Of a stretch of 64,000 nucleotides of DNA, positions 11,301 through 23,514 are shown one piece after another. The notes under the pieces are model-generated. The model was not told the origin of the DNA, did no database searches, and was given only the letters and a program-made list of their open reading frames with translations. Within the stretch, counting starts at the first letter, position 1; the number at the start of each line of letters is the position of its first letter. Position numbers and translations under genes: made by a program. The DNA comes from Rheum nobile (lineage: Eukaryota; Streptophyta; Magnoliopsida; Caryophyllales; Polygonaceae), in the NCBI GenBank assembly GCA_027886185.1, contig WOAB01000568.1:11540501-11604500 (forward strand), given 5' to 3'.

Positions 11301-11348
11301 ACCGCTGTCAATGTACCATAGTTGGGGTTGCCTCTCTTCTTTCTGCAC
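8328..11348 (-). pseudogene. Pol of the inner Copia: protease, integrase, RT, RNase H
   Basis: One frame throughout, broken by in-frame TAG at 10236-10238 and 9993-9995. Protease motif DSGCSCHMTG lies near the start. The pre-integrase zinc region (WHQRLGHAS...CSDCVKGK) follows, then integrase with HMDLCGP and VVERKN. About 65 residues are missing after LGGN (near 10688), removing the second catalytic Asp (SDHG in the outer copy). The RT-RNase H part (8328-9950) is open: ARLVAQGYNQQEGIDYDET, then YVDDIIFGS with the catalytic DD, then SRPDIVFAV, then the RNase H DADYAG, LSTTESEY and CDNTSA blocks, ending CAG TAG TGA. RT looks intact but integrase cannot be active. Confidence 0.9.
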
Positions 11349-13405
11349 ATAAGGGAACTAAGATTTTTGAACCCAGTGAAGCTTGGCTTTACTGGGGGGA
11401 TTAGCATTTCGAGTCTGTGAATAATTAGGGAGTTGGTTCCTTTCCTGGTGATAAGCACTTTTCTCCCTTTCAAAGTTCCTTTTCTTAGCACAATCAGTGT
11501 TGTAATGGCCATTCTTACCACAGTAGGTACATAAGCGGTTGTAGACGACATGACCATACTTTCCTTTCCCTGGCCTAAAAGGTTTTTTATTTTGTTGAAA
11601 TCAATATTGTTTTTAACCTTACTATTGGCCATGTCAACATACTTTTTGTGAGCAAAAGAATTGGTGAACCATTGGTTTTCAGGAACCATCTTTTCTTTTC
11701 TCTTTGGTTCCTTCTTAGGATTTTGAGAACCTTCATTGAGACGTTTGGCAACCTCAGCCTTGTTCTCAAGGACCATGATCTTTTCTGATAGGAATTGATT
11801 CCTATCACGAGAAGTGGCCAGAGCAATATTGAGGTTCTCATTCATCTCAACAAGTTCTCGCCTAGCCTTTTCTTCTTCAGCATCATTGTTCCCTTTATTA
11901 TTGACATATCCTATTCCATGTCGTTGTCTCACAAAAACAGTTTGATTTATCGTTTTTTCATTAATGGAATTAGTGAGAATGTCTAACCTATCCATTATGG
12001 ATTGAAGAATGTCATTTCCAGGTGGATTAGCATGCAAGGGAACTTTGATAGAATCTATGCTAGTTTCATCACAAGATTTGCAAGTTTTAAGGTGACTAGC
12101 ATGCACATTCCTAATATCAATGAGTTTGGAGTGAGTTTCAGCTAGGTCTTTCTCAGTTTCATCAAGTTTCTTACTCCAAACAGAATTCTCAACAGTCAAG
12201 CAATCAATTTCATCTTCACAATCATCTAGTTTCTGTTGAAGGGAACTGGTTTCCTTTCCTAGTTTCTTTATGATCTTAAGAAGTTGTTTCTTATCACAAT
12301 CGACTAGGGATTTTAAGAGATCGTCAGAAGTTACCTCAAGGTCTTCTGAGTCGCTTGAGTCTCCTTTTGCCATGAGACATCTCCCTCCAGAGAAGCCACT
12401 CAGATCCAGTTCCTCATCTGAGTCTTCTCCCCATGATGCTACGAGAGCCTTCTTTCTTTGAGGTCTTTCCTCTTCCTTGGACTCTTCTTTGTTGGGACAG
12501 TTTTTAGCATAGTGTCCCTTCTTCTTGCACTCGTAACATGAGACTTCCTTGAGATCTCTTTTTGGTCCATTGTGAGAGGAACTGCCCTTTTGGAACCTTC
12601 CCTTCACAAAGAATTTTTTGATGTTCTTTGTGAAGAGGGCTGTTAGTTCGTCCTCCTCTTCTTCAAGGTCTGAGTTCTCTTCCTCCATCTCGAGCCTAGA
12701 GAAGGCTTTGGAGATCTTGAGGGCAATTCCTTTTTCCAGTTTCTTGTCGGCATTGGCTTTGATGTGCTCTCCTTCTTCAACCTCCAGTTTTCCTATGACT
12801 TGGGTCAAGGGAAGTGATTGGATGCCTGGAGTGTTCTTCATGATTCCCTCCAGAAGGGTGAACTTGGAGTTGAGTCCATTGATGACCACTAGGGACTTGG
12901 AAACTTCATCAAGATCGACTCCCGCCGCTGTTAGCTTTCCAATCAATCTGTTGAAGCGGGAGTAGTACTCTGAGATGGTCTCAGTTTCCATCATTTTGAA
13001 GGTGTGGTATTCTCCTTCCAAAGCAAACTTTCTGCTTTGCTTCAGTTCCTCACTTCCTTCATGCATCTCCTTGAGAGCTTTCCACATCTCTTTGGCCGTC
13101 TTGATTCCTATGACCTTGTCCATGTCCTCTCTGTCCAATCCATTGAGGATGAACTGCCTGGCCTTGGTATTCTTCTCCATGATAACATAGTGTTCTGGTT
13201 TCCAATCTTCTTCCTTCATGGTGAGGTCGACATACCCATCTCCATTTTTGACTATCCTCCAGCATTGGTAGTCGTTGGTCTTGATGTGGCTTTCCATGCA
13301 CTTTTCCCACCATGTTTCTTCTCCTTTCTTTCGGAGATGTGGCTTGTTGGTGGAGATTCCGAGCTCAAACTTGCTTGGTTGAGACATGATCTGCAAACTT
13401 ATCAA
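11349..13405 (-). pseudogene. Gag of the inner Copia (late frameshift)
   Basis: Starts MSQPSKFELG at 13405. It holds the UBN2/DUF4219-type Copia gag core (LNGLDREDMDKVIG, KEMWKALKEMHEG, FSRLEMEEENSDLEEEED), a CCHC zinc knuckle CYECKKKGHYAKNC (about 12500-12545) and long coiled-coil-like Lys/Glu-rich stretches. A frameshift near 11580 throws the last part out of frame; a second knuckle (CTYCGKNGHYNTDC) lies in the neighbouring frame near 11500. A TAG just before the pol frame (about 11359) separates the two. Confidence 0.85.
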
Positions 13406-13423
13406 AGATCTAGAGCTTTTCCT

Positions 13424-13435
13424 GCTCTGATACCA
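13424..13435 (-). promoter_or_regulatory. Primer binding site of the inner Copia
   Basis: Minus-strand TGGTATCAGAGC, two bases from the 5' LTR, matching initiator methionine tRNA. Confidence 0.9.
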
Positions 13436-13437
13436 AT

Positions 13438-14573
13438 TGTAGGATCGTGATTGTTAGATAAAAGCTTAAGGAACTCAGAATAACGATTCTCAGTTCCTTT
13501 CGCAGCGGAAGATAAACAATCAAACAAATGACAAGTTCCTTATAGTGGAAACCTTTGATTGCCAACTAGCAATTCAGGATAAAAACCACTACCTTTCTTT
13601 CGAAAGGATTTCAAAGTCTACTTCTTGATTTCTTATCTCTTTTGGTTATAGCTTATCCTAGGAACGAACACACAGTTCCTTTGCCTTACACACAGTTAGA
13701 CAATCCTAGATAACTTAACACAATCAATAATCAATCCAAGAAATAGACTTTCGCACCTAGGAACTATCACTTACAGTCACAGGAACTTAGCACTCAACTC
13801 TTCTTCCTTGACTGGTTCCTCTTGATCTCGGTTTGCTTTGATGATCTTTGTTTGGAGGTTCACACTAGATATTTGCTAATGAGTGTGAGTTCTTGTTTTG
13901 GTGCTTGAAGATAACCCTTGGGTTAGTCTTCCTTTTATAGAGGATTCTTCGCAGCTCGATCCTCTCTTAGTTCCCACGGATTGAGCTTGCCCTAGGATTA
14001 GTGGTTCTCCTTGATCCACATTGTTCTTGGCATGTGCAAACAACCTAGGCAGCTCAGAATCTCTCTTGGTTGGTCAACTACCTCAGACGAGCCTTGTGGT
14101 GTCGTTGTCAAAACGCTTTCGTCCGAGGTTGAGTAAGCTGGCCGCTTGGGAACCGTCTGCTGGACAGCGACGTCTTCATGTGCTGTCGCTTTCATCGTCT
14201 CTGTCCGAGGTAGAGGTTCTCTAGGCATCTTGTTCTTTAGCTCTTGGACCTTGGCAGACTTTTGGAAGCTTCGGACAAGGCGTTTTGACACCTTTTGTCC
14301 GAGGTTGTGTGTTCCCAGATTTCTCGGGAATCGCAATGTCGCAAGCTCCATTTTTGGGCACACCTGGGTTCCTCTGGATTCCTTCAGCTGTCTTGTTCCT
14401 TTGGTTCACTTGTTCTGTTTGGCTTTTCTGCCTTCGGTATATTCTTGTGGTTCCTTAAAACACATCTTTGAGATAAAACATTAGTATCATAATATTTGTC
14501 ATCTTCAAAAGTAGAGAAACTGAGGAACGGAACTCTCAGGGGAACCTAAGTTCCAGAGTTCCGTTTCCTAACA
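13438..14573 (-). repeat. 5' LTR of the inner Copia
   Basis: 1136 bp, matching 4107-5297 with about 20 substitutions by eye, a 1-base indel near 14286 and no 55-bp duplication. It is followed by the CAAAC target duplication at 14574-14578. Confidence 0.92.
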
Positions 14574-14578
14574 CAAAC

Positions 14579-16468
14579 TATGGACTATCAGTGCTGGCGC
14601 ATGATTGAAAATGGTGATGGAGTTATTCCTGACAAACTGGAAGAAAAGGACTGGAAGCCTGAGTACTATACCATCAAAGAAAAGAAAGCTAAAGCTCGTC
14701 AACTCATTCTTAATGGGTTAACAAGGGAGGACATGGACAAGGTGATAGGAATCACAACTGTTAAGGGCATCTGGACTGCCCTAAAGGAGATGCATGAAGG
14801 AAGTGAGGAAGTGAAGCAAAGCATGAAGTTTGCTCTAGAAGGAGAATACCACACTTTCGAGATGCTAGAAACTGAGAACATCTCTCAATACCACTCACGT
14901 TTCACAAGACTCATCACCAAACTCAACAATGCTGAAGTGAAGCTTGATGAATGGTCCAAATCCCTTGTCATCATCAATGGACTCAACTCCAAATTCAACC
15001 TCATCAAAAGAGTGTTAAAGACCACTCCCGGTATTCAAGGTCTTCCCTTAACTCAAATCATAGGGAAACTTGAAGTTGAAGAAAGGGAGGCACTCAAAGC
15101 AAGCTCCACCAAGAAGATGGAGAAGGGAATCGCCCTAAAAATCTCAAAGGCTTTTTCCAGGTTGGAAATGGAGGAAGAAAACTCAGATCTTGAAGAAGAA
15201 GAGGATGAGATGACAGCCCTGGTTACTAAGCACATCAAGAAGCACTTCATCAAGGGAAAGTTCAAGAAAAACTTCCAAAAGAGAGATCTTTCTGAATATG
15301 CTTGCTATCAATGCAAAGAAAGAGGACATCTTGCTAGGAACTGCCCTAAGAACTCAAATGAAGAAGACAAGCCCATGCAGAAGAAAGCTCTCTTTGCTAC
15401 CTTTGGAGACGACTAAGAAGACTTTGAAGGGGAACTGGACTTGAATGAAACTTCTGGAGGAAGATGCCTAATGGCGAAAGAAGATTCATCTGAATCGGAC
15501 GACTCCGAGGTATCTTCCTCCGACATTACTAAGTCTCTTATTGAATGTGATAAGAAACAATTGATCAAAATTATTAAGAAACTTGGAAAGGAAAATAGTT
15601 TCCTTCAAGAAAAACTAGAAGAATATGAAGATGAAATCTCTTGCTTATCCACTGAAAACTCGGTCTGGAGTAAGAAACTTGATGAATCTGAGAAACTACT
15701 TGCTAATTCTTCTAGGAAATGTGATTCTTGCATCAATGTTAAAAGGGAACCCATACATGTTGACAATCCTATTGTTCCTTCCACTGACTCTGAAAAGAAC
15801 ACTTCCTCTATGCTTGCTGAAATAATGAACAAACTTGATCATCTCACTCACTCTATAAATGAGAAAAATGTGAATCAAACTGTTTTTGTTAAGCAACGAT
15901 ATGGTCTTGGCTACTCTGGTAACAACGATTCTGAGCATACATGCTCTGCTGAGAACGAGAAACTAAGAAGTGAACTGGTCGAGAAAAATGAAACCTTCAA
16001 CTGTGCTTTACAAAATTCTCGTGACAAAACCCAGTTCCTAGAAGAAAAAGTAAAAGTGCTTGAACGGAGACCTAAAGAGAATCAAACTTGGTTTGATGGT
16101 CAAAATACTCACAAGATGTATATTGACCAAGCTCAAGGAACTAAAGGTAAGAAAATTAACTTTGAGCAGAGAAAGCAAGAAAGACCATTCCGACCTGGTC
16201 ATGGTAAGTATGATCATGTTGTCTACAATCGCGTCTGATGGCATTGTGGTAAAAATGGTCATTATATTCATGAGTGCATCCACAAGAAAAAAACAAATGG
16301 AGGAAAATGCTAGGAAAAGGAACCAGAAAATAAATAATAAGAAAAAGATGCACACAATAAATGATTTGAATGATCCTTATTATTTTGTTCCTGCCTCTAA
16401 CCCACATATAAGATATCAACCTCACTCTCCCAGAAAAGCTAAGCTTAGCTGGGTTCAAAAAGTTTGAG
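14579..16468 (+). pseudogene. Outer Copia gag, main part
   Basis: Continues the frame interrupted at 4106. Contains LNGLTREDMDKVIG, a zinc knuckle CYQCKERGHLARNC (about 15301-15342) and a Glu/Lys-rich coiled-coil region. In-frame stops are TAA at 15414-15416 and TGA at 16236-16238. The TGA replaces the first Cys of the second zinc knuckle (WHCGKNGHYIHEC follows). Beyond it the frame shifts; a neighbouring frame carries SPRKAKLSWVQKV up to 16467. Confidence 0.85.
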
Positions 16469-16499
16469 TTCCCTTGTGCAGGACGAAGTGCGACAACAG

Positions 16500-19400
16500 G
16501 ATAGGTGGTAATAGAAAGTGGATGCTCGTTCCATATGACCGGAAATAGAAACAAAATGTCGTCACTTCAGAAACACCGAGGAGGTACCATTTCCTTCGGA
16601 GATAAGAGAAAGGGAACAATCTGTGGAACTGGAAGCGTGAATCTCACCGATCACATTAAGGTAAGTAACGTTAACCTTGTGGAAAATTTGGGTTTTGATC
16701 TAATTAGTGTGTCACAACTGTGTGATCAAGGAGGAAATGAGGTTCGTTTTACCTCTAAAGAATGCTTTGTGGAAGATAGAAAGGGAACTGTGATCTTAAA
16801 AGGCAAAAGGTTCAACAACGTCTATATTATTGATCCAAAATTTGTTCCCAAAGAGAAGTTATGTCTTTCGTCAATTGAAGATCAGACAAATCTATGGCAT
16901 CAGCGACTCGGCCATGCTAGTATCAACCTTATCCACAAGCTACATCAAAAGGAACTTGTTCGTGGTCTTCCCAAAATCAACGCCGAAAAGTCAGAAATCT
17001 GCTCTGACTGTGTTAAAGGGAAACAGGTTCGTAGTTCCTTCAACTCCAAAACAATGGTAAGCTCTTCTAAACCTCTTGAACTCATTCACATGGATCTCTG
17101 TGGTCCTATGCGAGTTCAAAGCATTGGTGGCAACATGTATATTCTTGTACTTGTTGATGATTTCTCTAGATTCACGTGGACACTATTTATAAAATCTAAG
17201 AGTGAAGTCTTTGATAGGTTTAGTGAGCTAGTTCCCTTGCTTGAAAAATCATTGAATGTATCTCTTCGGCCATTCGTTCCGATCATGGAACTGAGTTCGA
17301 AAATGAAGATTTTCTAACTTTTTGTAGGGAACATGGAGTTGATCATAATTTTTCAGCTCCCTACACTCCACAACAGAACGGAGTTGTTGAAAGGAAGAAC
17401 ATGACTTTGGAAGATATGGCTCGCACCATGCTCATCTCGAGCGGACTCTCTCAATCCTTTTGGGCAGAAGCGGTTAATGCAGCATGCTATATTTTGAATC
17501 GGGCCATGCTACGCCCCATGATTGGGAAGACTTCCTATGAGCTACTTCGAGGCAGAGTTCCCAACATTGCTCATCTTCGAGTCTTCGGCTGCAGATGTTT
17601 TGTTCACAATAATGGAAAGGACAATCTAGGGAAGTTTGACCCACAGAGTGATGAAGGGATCTTCATCGGATATGCATCTAGTAGCAAAGCATACAAGGTC
17701 TTCAACAAACGCACCAAGAAGGTAGAGGAAAGTATTCATGTCGTTTTCAATGAAAAATTGCCTTCACAGTCTGTGTAGGATCCCTCAGCTCCTTCTGAAG
17801 ATCCGTTTCAACGACCAAGTAAAGATTCTGATGATGACGTTCCTCCAAAGCATAATTCCTACCCCTAACCAATATGGCTCAAATACATCCACTGTTCCTA
17901 CAACTGTCATTGCGCCCAAGGAATCAACATCCACAGACAGCTTCCCAGTTCCCTCCACTCATCAAGACACTGTGGTTACGGCTCTAGTTCCCTCCAACCC
18001 ATGAAATGAAGTCGATGACACCTCTCAGGGAACGGAACTTGCTCCAAAAGCCGACTCGCATATAGCCTCTCCCTCAGCTACTGATCCCATAGACGTTGAG
18101 GCTCCGGGAACTGATCTACTTGTTCCTAACAGAGACAAAAGAACCACCAAGCATCCCATCAGGTATGGATTTGAGGATATGTCCTATTGTGCATTCAATG
18201 CTTTTCTGTCTCTTATAGAACCCAAGAACATTACGGAGGCGCTGAAGGATGCTGATTGGATCATTGCAATGCAAGAAGAACTTCACCAGTTCGAGAGGAA
18301 CAAAGTTTGGTGACTAGTTCCTCGCCCACAGAACAGACACATCATAGGAGCTCGGTGGGTTTTTTGCAACAAGCTGGATGATTCTGGTGCTGTATCTAGA
18401 AACAAAGCTCGTTTGGTTGCTCAAGGCTATAACCAACAAGAAGGGATCGATTACGATGAGACATTTGCTCCTGTGGCAAGATTGGAAGCCATACGATTGC
18501 TAATTGCCTATGCATCTCACAAAGGGTTCAAGTTGTACCAAATGGACGTGAAGACTGCTTTCCTCAATGGCATTCTTCAAGAGGAAGTTTATGTCAAGCA
18601 ACCTCCAAGATTTGAGGATGATGATCACCCTGACCACGTATATTTCTTGGACAAGGCACTCTATGGTCTAAAGCAAGCTCCTCGAGCTTGGTACGATCGC
18701 CTTGCCCAGTTCCTAACTGCTAATGGCTATCACCGTGGTGTGATCGACAAGACTCTTTTTATTCTGGAAGTTAAAGGTGAGATTCTAGTGGTCCAAGTCT
18801 ATGTCGATGATATTATTTTTGGTTCCACTAACATGGCTCTTGTAGAAAAGTTCAAAAATCTCATGAGCAGCGAATTTGAAATGAGTATGATTGGGGAACT
18901 ATCCTTCTTCTTGGGATTGCAAGTCACTCAGAAGGCCAATGGCATTCAAATCCATCAACAGAAATATCTTAAGGAACTCTTGAAGAAGTTCAAAATGGAT
19001 TCTAGCAAAGCCATCTCCACACCCATCTCCTCGGCAACTCGTCTCACCGTCGATCATAATGGACAGAAAGTAGAAGAGAAGCTTTATCGTGGCATGATTG
19101 GATCTTTGATGTATTTAACCGCTAGTAGGCCAGATATTGTGTTTGCTGTTTGTCTTTGTGCCAGGTTTCAAGCTAATCCAAGAGAATCTCACTTATCTGA
19201 AGTGAAGCGCATATTTCGCTATCTCAAGGGAACTGACGACCAATGTCTTTGGTACCCCAAGGATTGCCACTTCAATCTTCTTGGATACACCGATGCGGAC
19301 TATGCAGGATACTTGGTTGATCGAAAGAGCACATCTGGAATGGCCCAGTTCATTGGCCCTTGCTTGGTCTCTTAGGGGTACAAGAAACAAAACTCAGTGG

Positions 19401-19744
19401 CTCTATCAACCATAGAAGCTGAGTACATTGCAGCTGCCGCATGCTGTTCCCAACTCCTTTGGCTCAAACAACAATTGGCGGATTTCGGTATGTCTTTTGG
19501 TCCTTTCAAGATTCTATGTGACAATACCAGTGCAATCAATATCTCTCAAAATCCTGTGCATCATACTAGGACTAAGCATATTGATATTAGGCATCATTTC
19601 TTGCGTGATCATGTTGAAAAAGGGAACATTCTACTAGAACATTGTAGGACTGAAGATCAAATTGCAGATATATTCACCAAAGAATTAAATCGAGAACCTT
19701 ATGAGTCCTTTAGATTACTTCTGGGAATGATATCCATAAACTAG
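16500..19744 (+). pseudogene. Outer Copia pol: protease, integrase, RT, RNase H
   Basis: The protease site reads ESGCSFHMTG, so the usual catalytic Asp is replaced by Glu. Pre-integrase LWHQRLGHAS and CSDCVKGK, then integrase with HMDLCGP; a frameshift falls near 17270, just before the SDHG block, which reads on in another frame with VVERKN. TAG at 17776-17778, TGA at 18312-18314 and a further frameshift precede RT (18413-19375: ETFAPVARLEA, YVDDIIFGS, SRPDIVFAV). TAG at 19373-19375 replaces the Trp of the usual SWGS before RNase H (LSTIEAEYIAAAACC, CDNTSAINIS). It ends with a stop at 19742-19744. Confidence 0.88.
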
Positions 19745-20599
19745 TATTTCCAATTGCCGTTACGAGTTCCCTAACTTTGCCTAGATTTGATCTTTTCTAT
19801 GATGTCATTGACAATATTGTTGATACTTGCTCTTGTGCTGCCCTCGTATGTCCTGTAATAGTTGTTCTATAGCATGTTCTTAACTCTCCTGCATGATCAC
19901 ATGATTTTATGATATAATTTGATCTTGATTGCATCTATTTGTTGGCCTTATCATAGTCAATTTGATCACATCTATCCTCTATTATAAGCCGAAATGATAA
20001 TTGACTATAAACCGTCCTATGCCTGACTACACTATATAATTCCTTATGATCCCTCTTTAGTCCACTCTGGGAATTATCTTTGTGGTGTCAAAATTGCCTT
20101 CCTAATTTTATTTATATGGGTATGTACTTTTCTTGAGTGTTGTTTGGTTCCATACAAAAAAAATGTACCCATATCTCCCCGGTTCCATGTCACACACTGA
20201 GGAAAGGAACTAGGCACTGTGCTTCAACGGACAGATTTTGAATTTGAGTTCTGTCAGCGTTTGCTTCCCAAGGGCAATTATTGCACTTATAGCCGGTTGA
20301 TACTCAGCGATTTCTAGGGAATTTGAGACCCGATTGATTTGATTGTTCTGAAGAAATTATTATGGAAGAGCTATGAGTTCCCTTCGGTTGCAAAAGATTT
20401 TGTGGCCGTTTGTGATATTTTTGGGTTCCCTTATTTGCAAAGATTTGGCAACGGCTATTTTGGATAGAATTTTGTCCACAGATTATATAAGGAAACACGT
20501 TCAACCCTAGAGCGGCACCAATCACAAATTCTCTTTACTCTGCTCTCGCATCTGCCGTCTCCTCACAATCTCTAAAGCTCTCAACTTTCCACCGCCTCC
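19745..20599 (+). promoter_or_regulatory. Spacer with TATA box ahead of the env-like ORF (outer Copia)
   Basis: 855 bp without a coding ORF. TATATAA at 20484-20490 is followed by about 110 bp of CT-rich leader up to the ATG at 20600. The layout resembles a plant promoter and 5' leader, which suggests that the third ORF has its own transcript. This is inferred from sequence only. Confidence 0.45.
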
Positions 20600-22135
20600 A
20601 TGGATTCCGGTCTACCAAACCTCCCCGCTGATGAGCTTGCCATTCTGGAGGCTTACAGAAAGCAGAAAGTCACACCCTCCTCCTCCCAAGTCGCTTCACC
20701 GGCAAAAACCACATTTGTGGTGCCCACAACTGTGCCGGAACCTGCTCGATCGGCGCCACTGCCGATACCTGAGGCCTAAAAGTCTGAATCTGCCTCATCG
20801 GAGCACACACCGTCCAAGTCGGCCTCCCCTACACTGAAAAAAGAGGACTCTCATCACTCCTCTCCCTCTCAGGAGGTCTCTCTGATCGACGTGGAACTGC
20901 TCCCCACACCGATGACTTCTCTGAAGCTCCCCGGCGACTCCCAGTCGGTAGCCAGCCGTGTCAAACGCCGCGCATCTAAAGGTGGCCAAGGCATCCCCTC
21001 TCTTCATCTAGAGGATGTCCCTCCATCCAAAAAGGCAAAGCTATCCAAGGCTGCCAAAGGAAAGCAACCTCAATCCCAGCAAGCCTCTCCACCACGCCAA
21101 GTTCCCTTTCAGGTGGCACCGGCTCTCGCTTCTCGCCATATTCTGGAGCCCCTCATTGTTGGCGAGGAATTATGGGCTACTGCTGATGATGACAGTGTCG
21201 CCGCAGCCCACGCCAAACTTCAACTTCAAGGGTGGGATACGCCGGTGCCGGAGCCGTTTGCTGTCAATGAGGATCTGGTGCGTCTCTTCTACCAGAATCT
21301 GTAATTCATAGCGGCTAAGGATGATCAGCATGTGCAAGATGCCATCCTCACCTGGGGAGGTAATCTAATTCCCCTCTCTGCTGCTGTGATTGGGTCTGTG
21401 TTGGAGCTCGACACTGGAAAGGGCTTTGGGGTCATCATCAAAAGGAACTCGCTATCAAAGCGTAAACAGGCCATCCTCAAAACAGTGTTCGATGGTAACT
21501 TTCCATCCAAGGGCCCCTTGCTCACTAAGTATTTAAGCCTTGATAGGAAAATCCTCCATACCTTCGTCATCAAGAACATCATCCCTCGCCAGGAGAAGAG
21601 GGACACAGTGTTGGTCAGTGACGCTGTGCTTATGGAAAAGCTCATTCTGGGAGAGCATATTGACCTGCCCCGCATCACACTAGCCCACATGCAGTTCTGT
21701 AAGGGCCACTCTACCCATGCCCTTCCGTACCCATATATCATCAAGAAGATTCTGAGCCGACTTGGTCTTTACCCCACCGACATTGAGGAGACCCATTTCT
21801 CTCGCCTCCTCACAATGACAACTGTGAGGTGTCTTGCTCGAAAGGCATATGTCGATGAGGAATCGGATGCCGAGAAGGACAAGGAAGAGTCCCAGCCTGG
21901 CCAATCTGATCCTCGTCTAGTTCCTGACACCCATGTTATTCTGAATAGATTGGGACACATTGAGCTTGCCTTGGTTAATGGCTTCGACAAGGTGGCAGCT
22001 TCTGTTGACAAGGGCAGTAACTTCACAAATGAGATGGTAGTTGAGTTGTGGAAGACTTCTGCAGCACTGGTGGAAGAAATTGCTAAGTTGGTGACTCGTA
22101 AGCTTGCGGACGACAAGGCAAAGGCAAAGCAGTAG
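20600..22135 (+). pseudogene. Env-like third ORF of the outer Copia (two in-frame stops)
   Basis: 512 codons in a single frame from ATG at 20600 to TAG at 22133-22135, with in-frame TAA at 20777-20779 and 21302-21304. The N-terminal third is Ser/Pro/Lys-rich. The conserved part (about residues 170-420) contains LQLQGWDTPVPEPF, DAILTWGGN, RQEKRDTVLVSDA, DLPRITLAHMQFC and HALPYPYIIKK, matching the inner element's ORF. The function of this SIRE-clade protein is not known. Confidence 0.78.
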
Positions 22136-22663
22136 ATTAGTGCAGTCATCAGTTCCTTACGCAGTGACACGAAATCTTAGTTCACTAGGAACTCACCTCC
22201 ATATCTTGATCCCTTTTATGTGTCTCTGAGTGTTTTTTATCTATTTTTGTCAATGATATTTATGTTCTATGTGCTCTCATTATATTTAATGAAATATTTT
22301 GTGCTCCTTGCAATTGTTCTGATTTGCTTCCAACTCTTATTACGGTGCCACTTCTCTAGAGTTCAGCATTAGATTATGTGTCACTCTAAATTCTCTTTGT
22401 TCTTCATTTAACTGACTCTTTTCGATGATGTCCAAAGGGGGAATGAAATCGGCAATCTGGAACTAATAGGATGAAAGGAACTCTGAACCGGTTGTCTCCT
22501 TAAGGGGGAATTAAGGAACTTGGTGTCATGTTAAGGGGGAATATGCAATTTACTAATGATTATTCTACATCTAGTTATGTTCTATTTTTTCCTCGTTTAT
22601 CATTCATGCCTATTTCAGATATGCCAGGTTCTACATGTTTGTCATCATCAAAAAGGGGGAAAT
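22136..22663 (+). promoter_or_regulatory. 3' untranslated region with four polypurine tracts (outer Copia)
   Basis: Purine tracts of the form AAGGGGGAA occur at about 22434, 22502, 22532 and 22650. The last lies directly before the 3' LTR and is the expected plus-strand primer. The spacings resemble those of the inner element. No gene is seen. Confidence 0.7.
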
Positions 22664-23514
22664 TATTAGGAAGTGAACTTTTGGGAACTCCAGTTCCCTA
22701 CCTAGTTCCTTTCCTCAGTTTTCCTAGTTTTGATAATGACAAACACTTTTGCTATTAATATTTCCATTAGTGTTGATGAACATGGAACTTAGGAATTGGA
22801 AATACAAGAAAGAGACCAAGATGCAAGAATTGGGAACTGGCGTAAGGAACTGAAGCTCGCTGACGCTGGAAGAGCTTGGAACAAGTAATGAAGGGCGGCG
22901 GCGATCCGATTAGGGTAGATCTTTGCTTGGAGAGAGAAGTCAAAGATTACCCTGTTTCCATATTATCTTAGGAGTTAAAAGTATATCTTTTATGGAAATG
23001 AAACTTGTAAAAGCGTGGGATATTATATTTGGTAACAAATATTATCTTTTCGATTACTTTTTGATTATTTTATTTGTGTAATTTGGGTGTTGGAGATTCG
23101 CTTCTTCCATCAACTAAATTACATAAATAAGATTGTCAAACTCTCTCACACTTACGCATTCATCCACATTCACTTACGAAGAAGAAAACAGAGCTTAGTT
23201 CTTTGGAGAAGAACTGTAAGTCGATTGTCTTGTTGCTTGCTTGATTTGGTTGAACTAGGTAGAGAGTCTTTAGTGTGTCTAAGACTTAATCTGTGTGTTC
23301 TATCCTGGTTGATTGTAATCGAAATATTAATATAAGAAATAGACTTTGAAATCCTCTTGAAAGAGAGGTAGTGGGTTTTATCTTGGATAACTAGTTGGCT
23401 ATCAAAGGTTCCCACTCTAAGGAACTTGTCTTGATTCTGTTATTGTTTACTTATTCCGCTGCTAAGGAACTGGACTCCGAGTTCCCTTTGATTGCTAACA
23501 CGTACGATCCTACA
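22664..23514 (+). repeat. 3' LTR of the outer Copia
   Basis: 851 bp, ending GATCCTACA. Its first bases read TATTAGG instead of TGTTAGG. It matches 3103-3944 with scattered substitutions and one short insertion near 23410, and is followed by GAGGA. Confidence 0.9.

Larger units (their letters stand above)
4107..14573 (-). mobile_element. Inner SIRE-type Copia retrotransposon
   Basis: Minus-strand element with target duplication CAAAC (4102-4106 and 14574-14578). The 5' LTR is 13438-14573, the primer site 13424-13435, the 3' LTR 4107-5297. Going leftward: gag, protease-integrase-RT-RNase H, an 841-bp spacer, the env-like ORF and a polypurine region. By eye the two LTRs differ at about 20 positions plus a 55-bp duplication, so the insertion is fairly recent but not new. 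It belongs to a family related to, but distinct from, the outer element. Frameshifts in gag and the env-like ORF and an integrase deletion disable it. Confidence 0.92.
3103..23514 (+). mobile_element. Outer SIRE-type Copia retrotransposon (interrupted)
   Basis: Bounded by the 5-bp target duplication GAGGA (3098-3102 and 23515-23519). The 5' LTR is 3103-3944 (TGTTAGG...CCTACA), the primer site is 3947-3958, the polypurine tract is near 22650 and the 3' LTR is 22664-23514. Order: gag, protease, integrase, RT-RNase H, then a separate env-like ORF, as in the SIRE/Maximus clade of Ty1/copia. A second Copia element fills 4107-14573. Without it the element is about 9.9 kb. All coding parts carry stops or frameshifts, so it is not autonomous. 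Confidence 0.9.
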
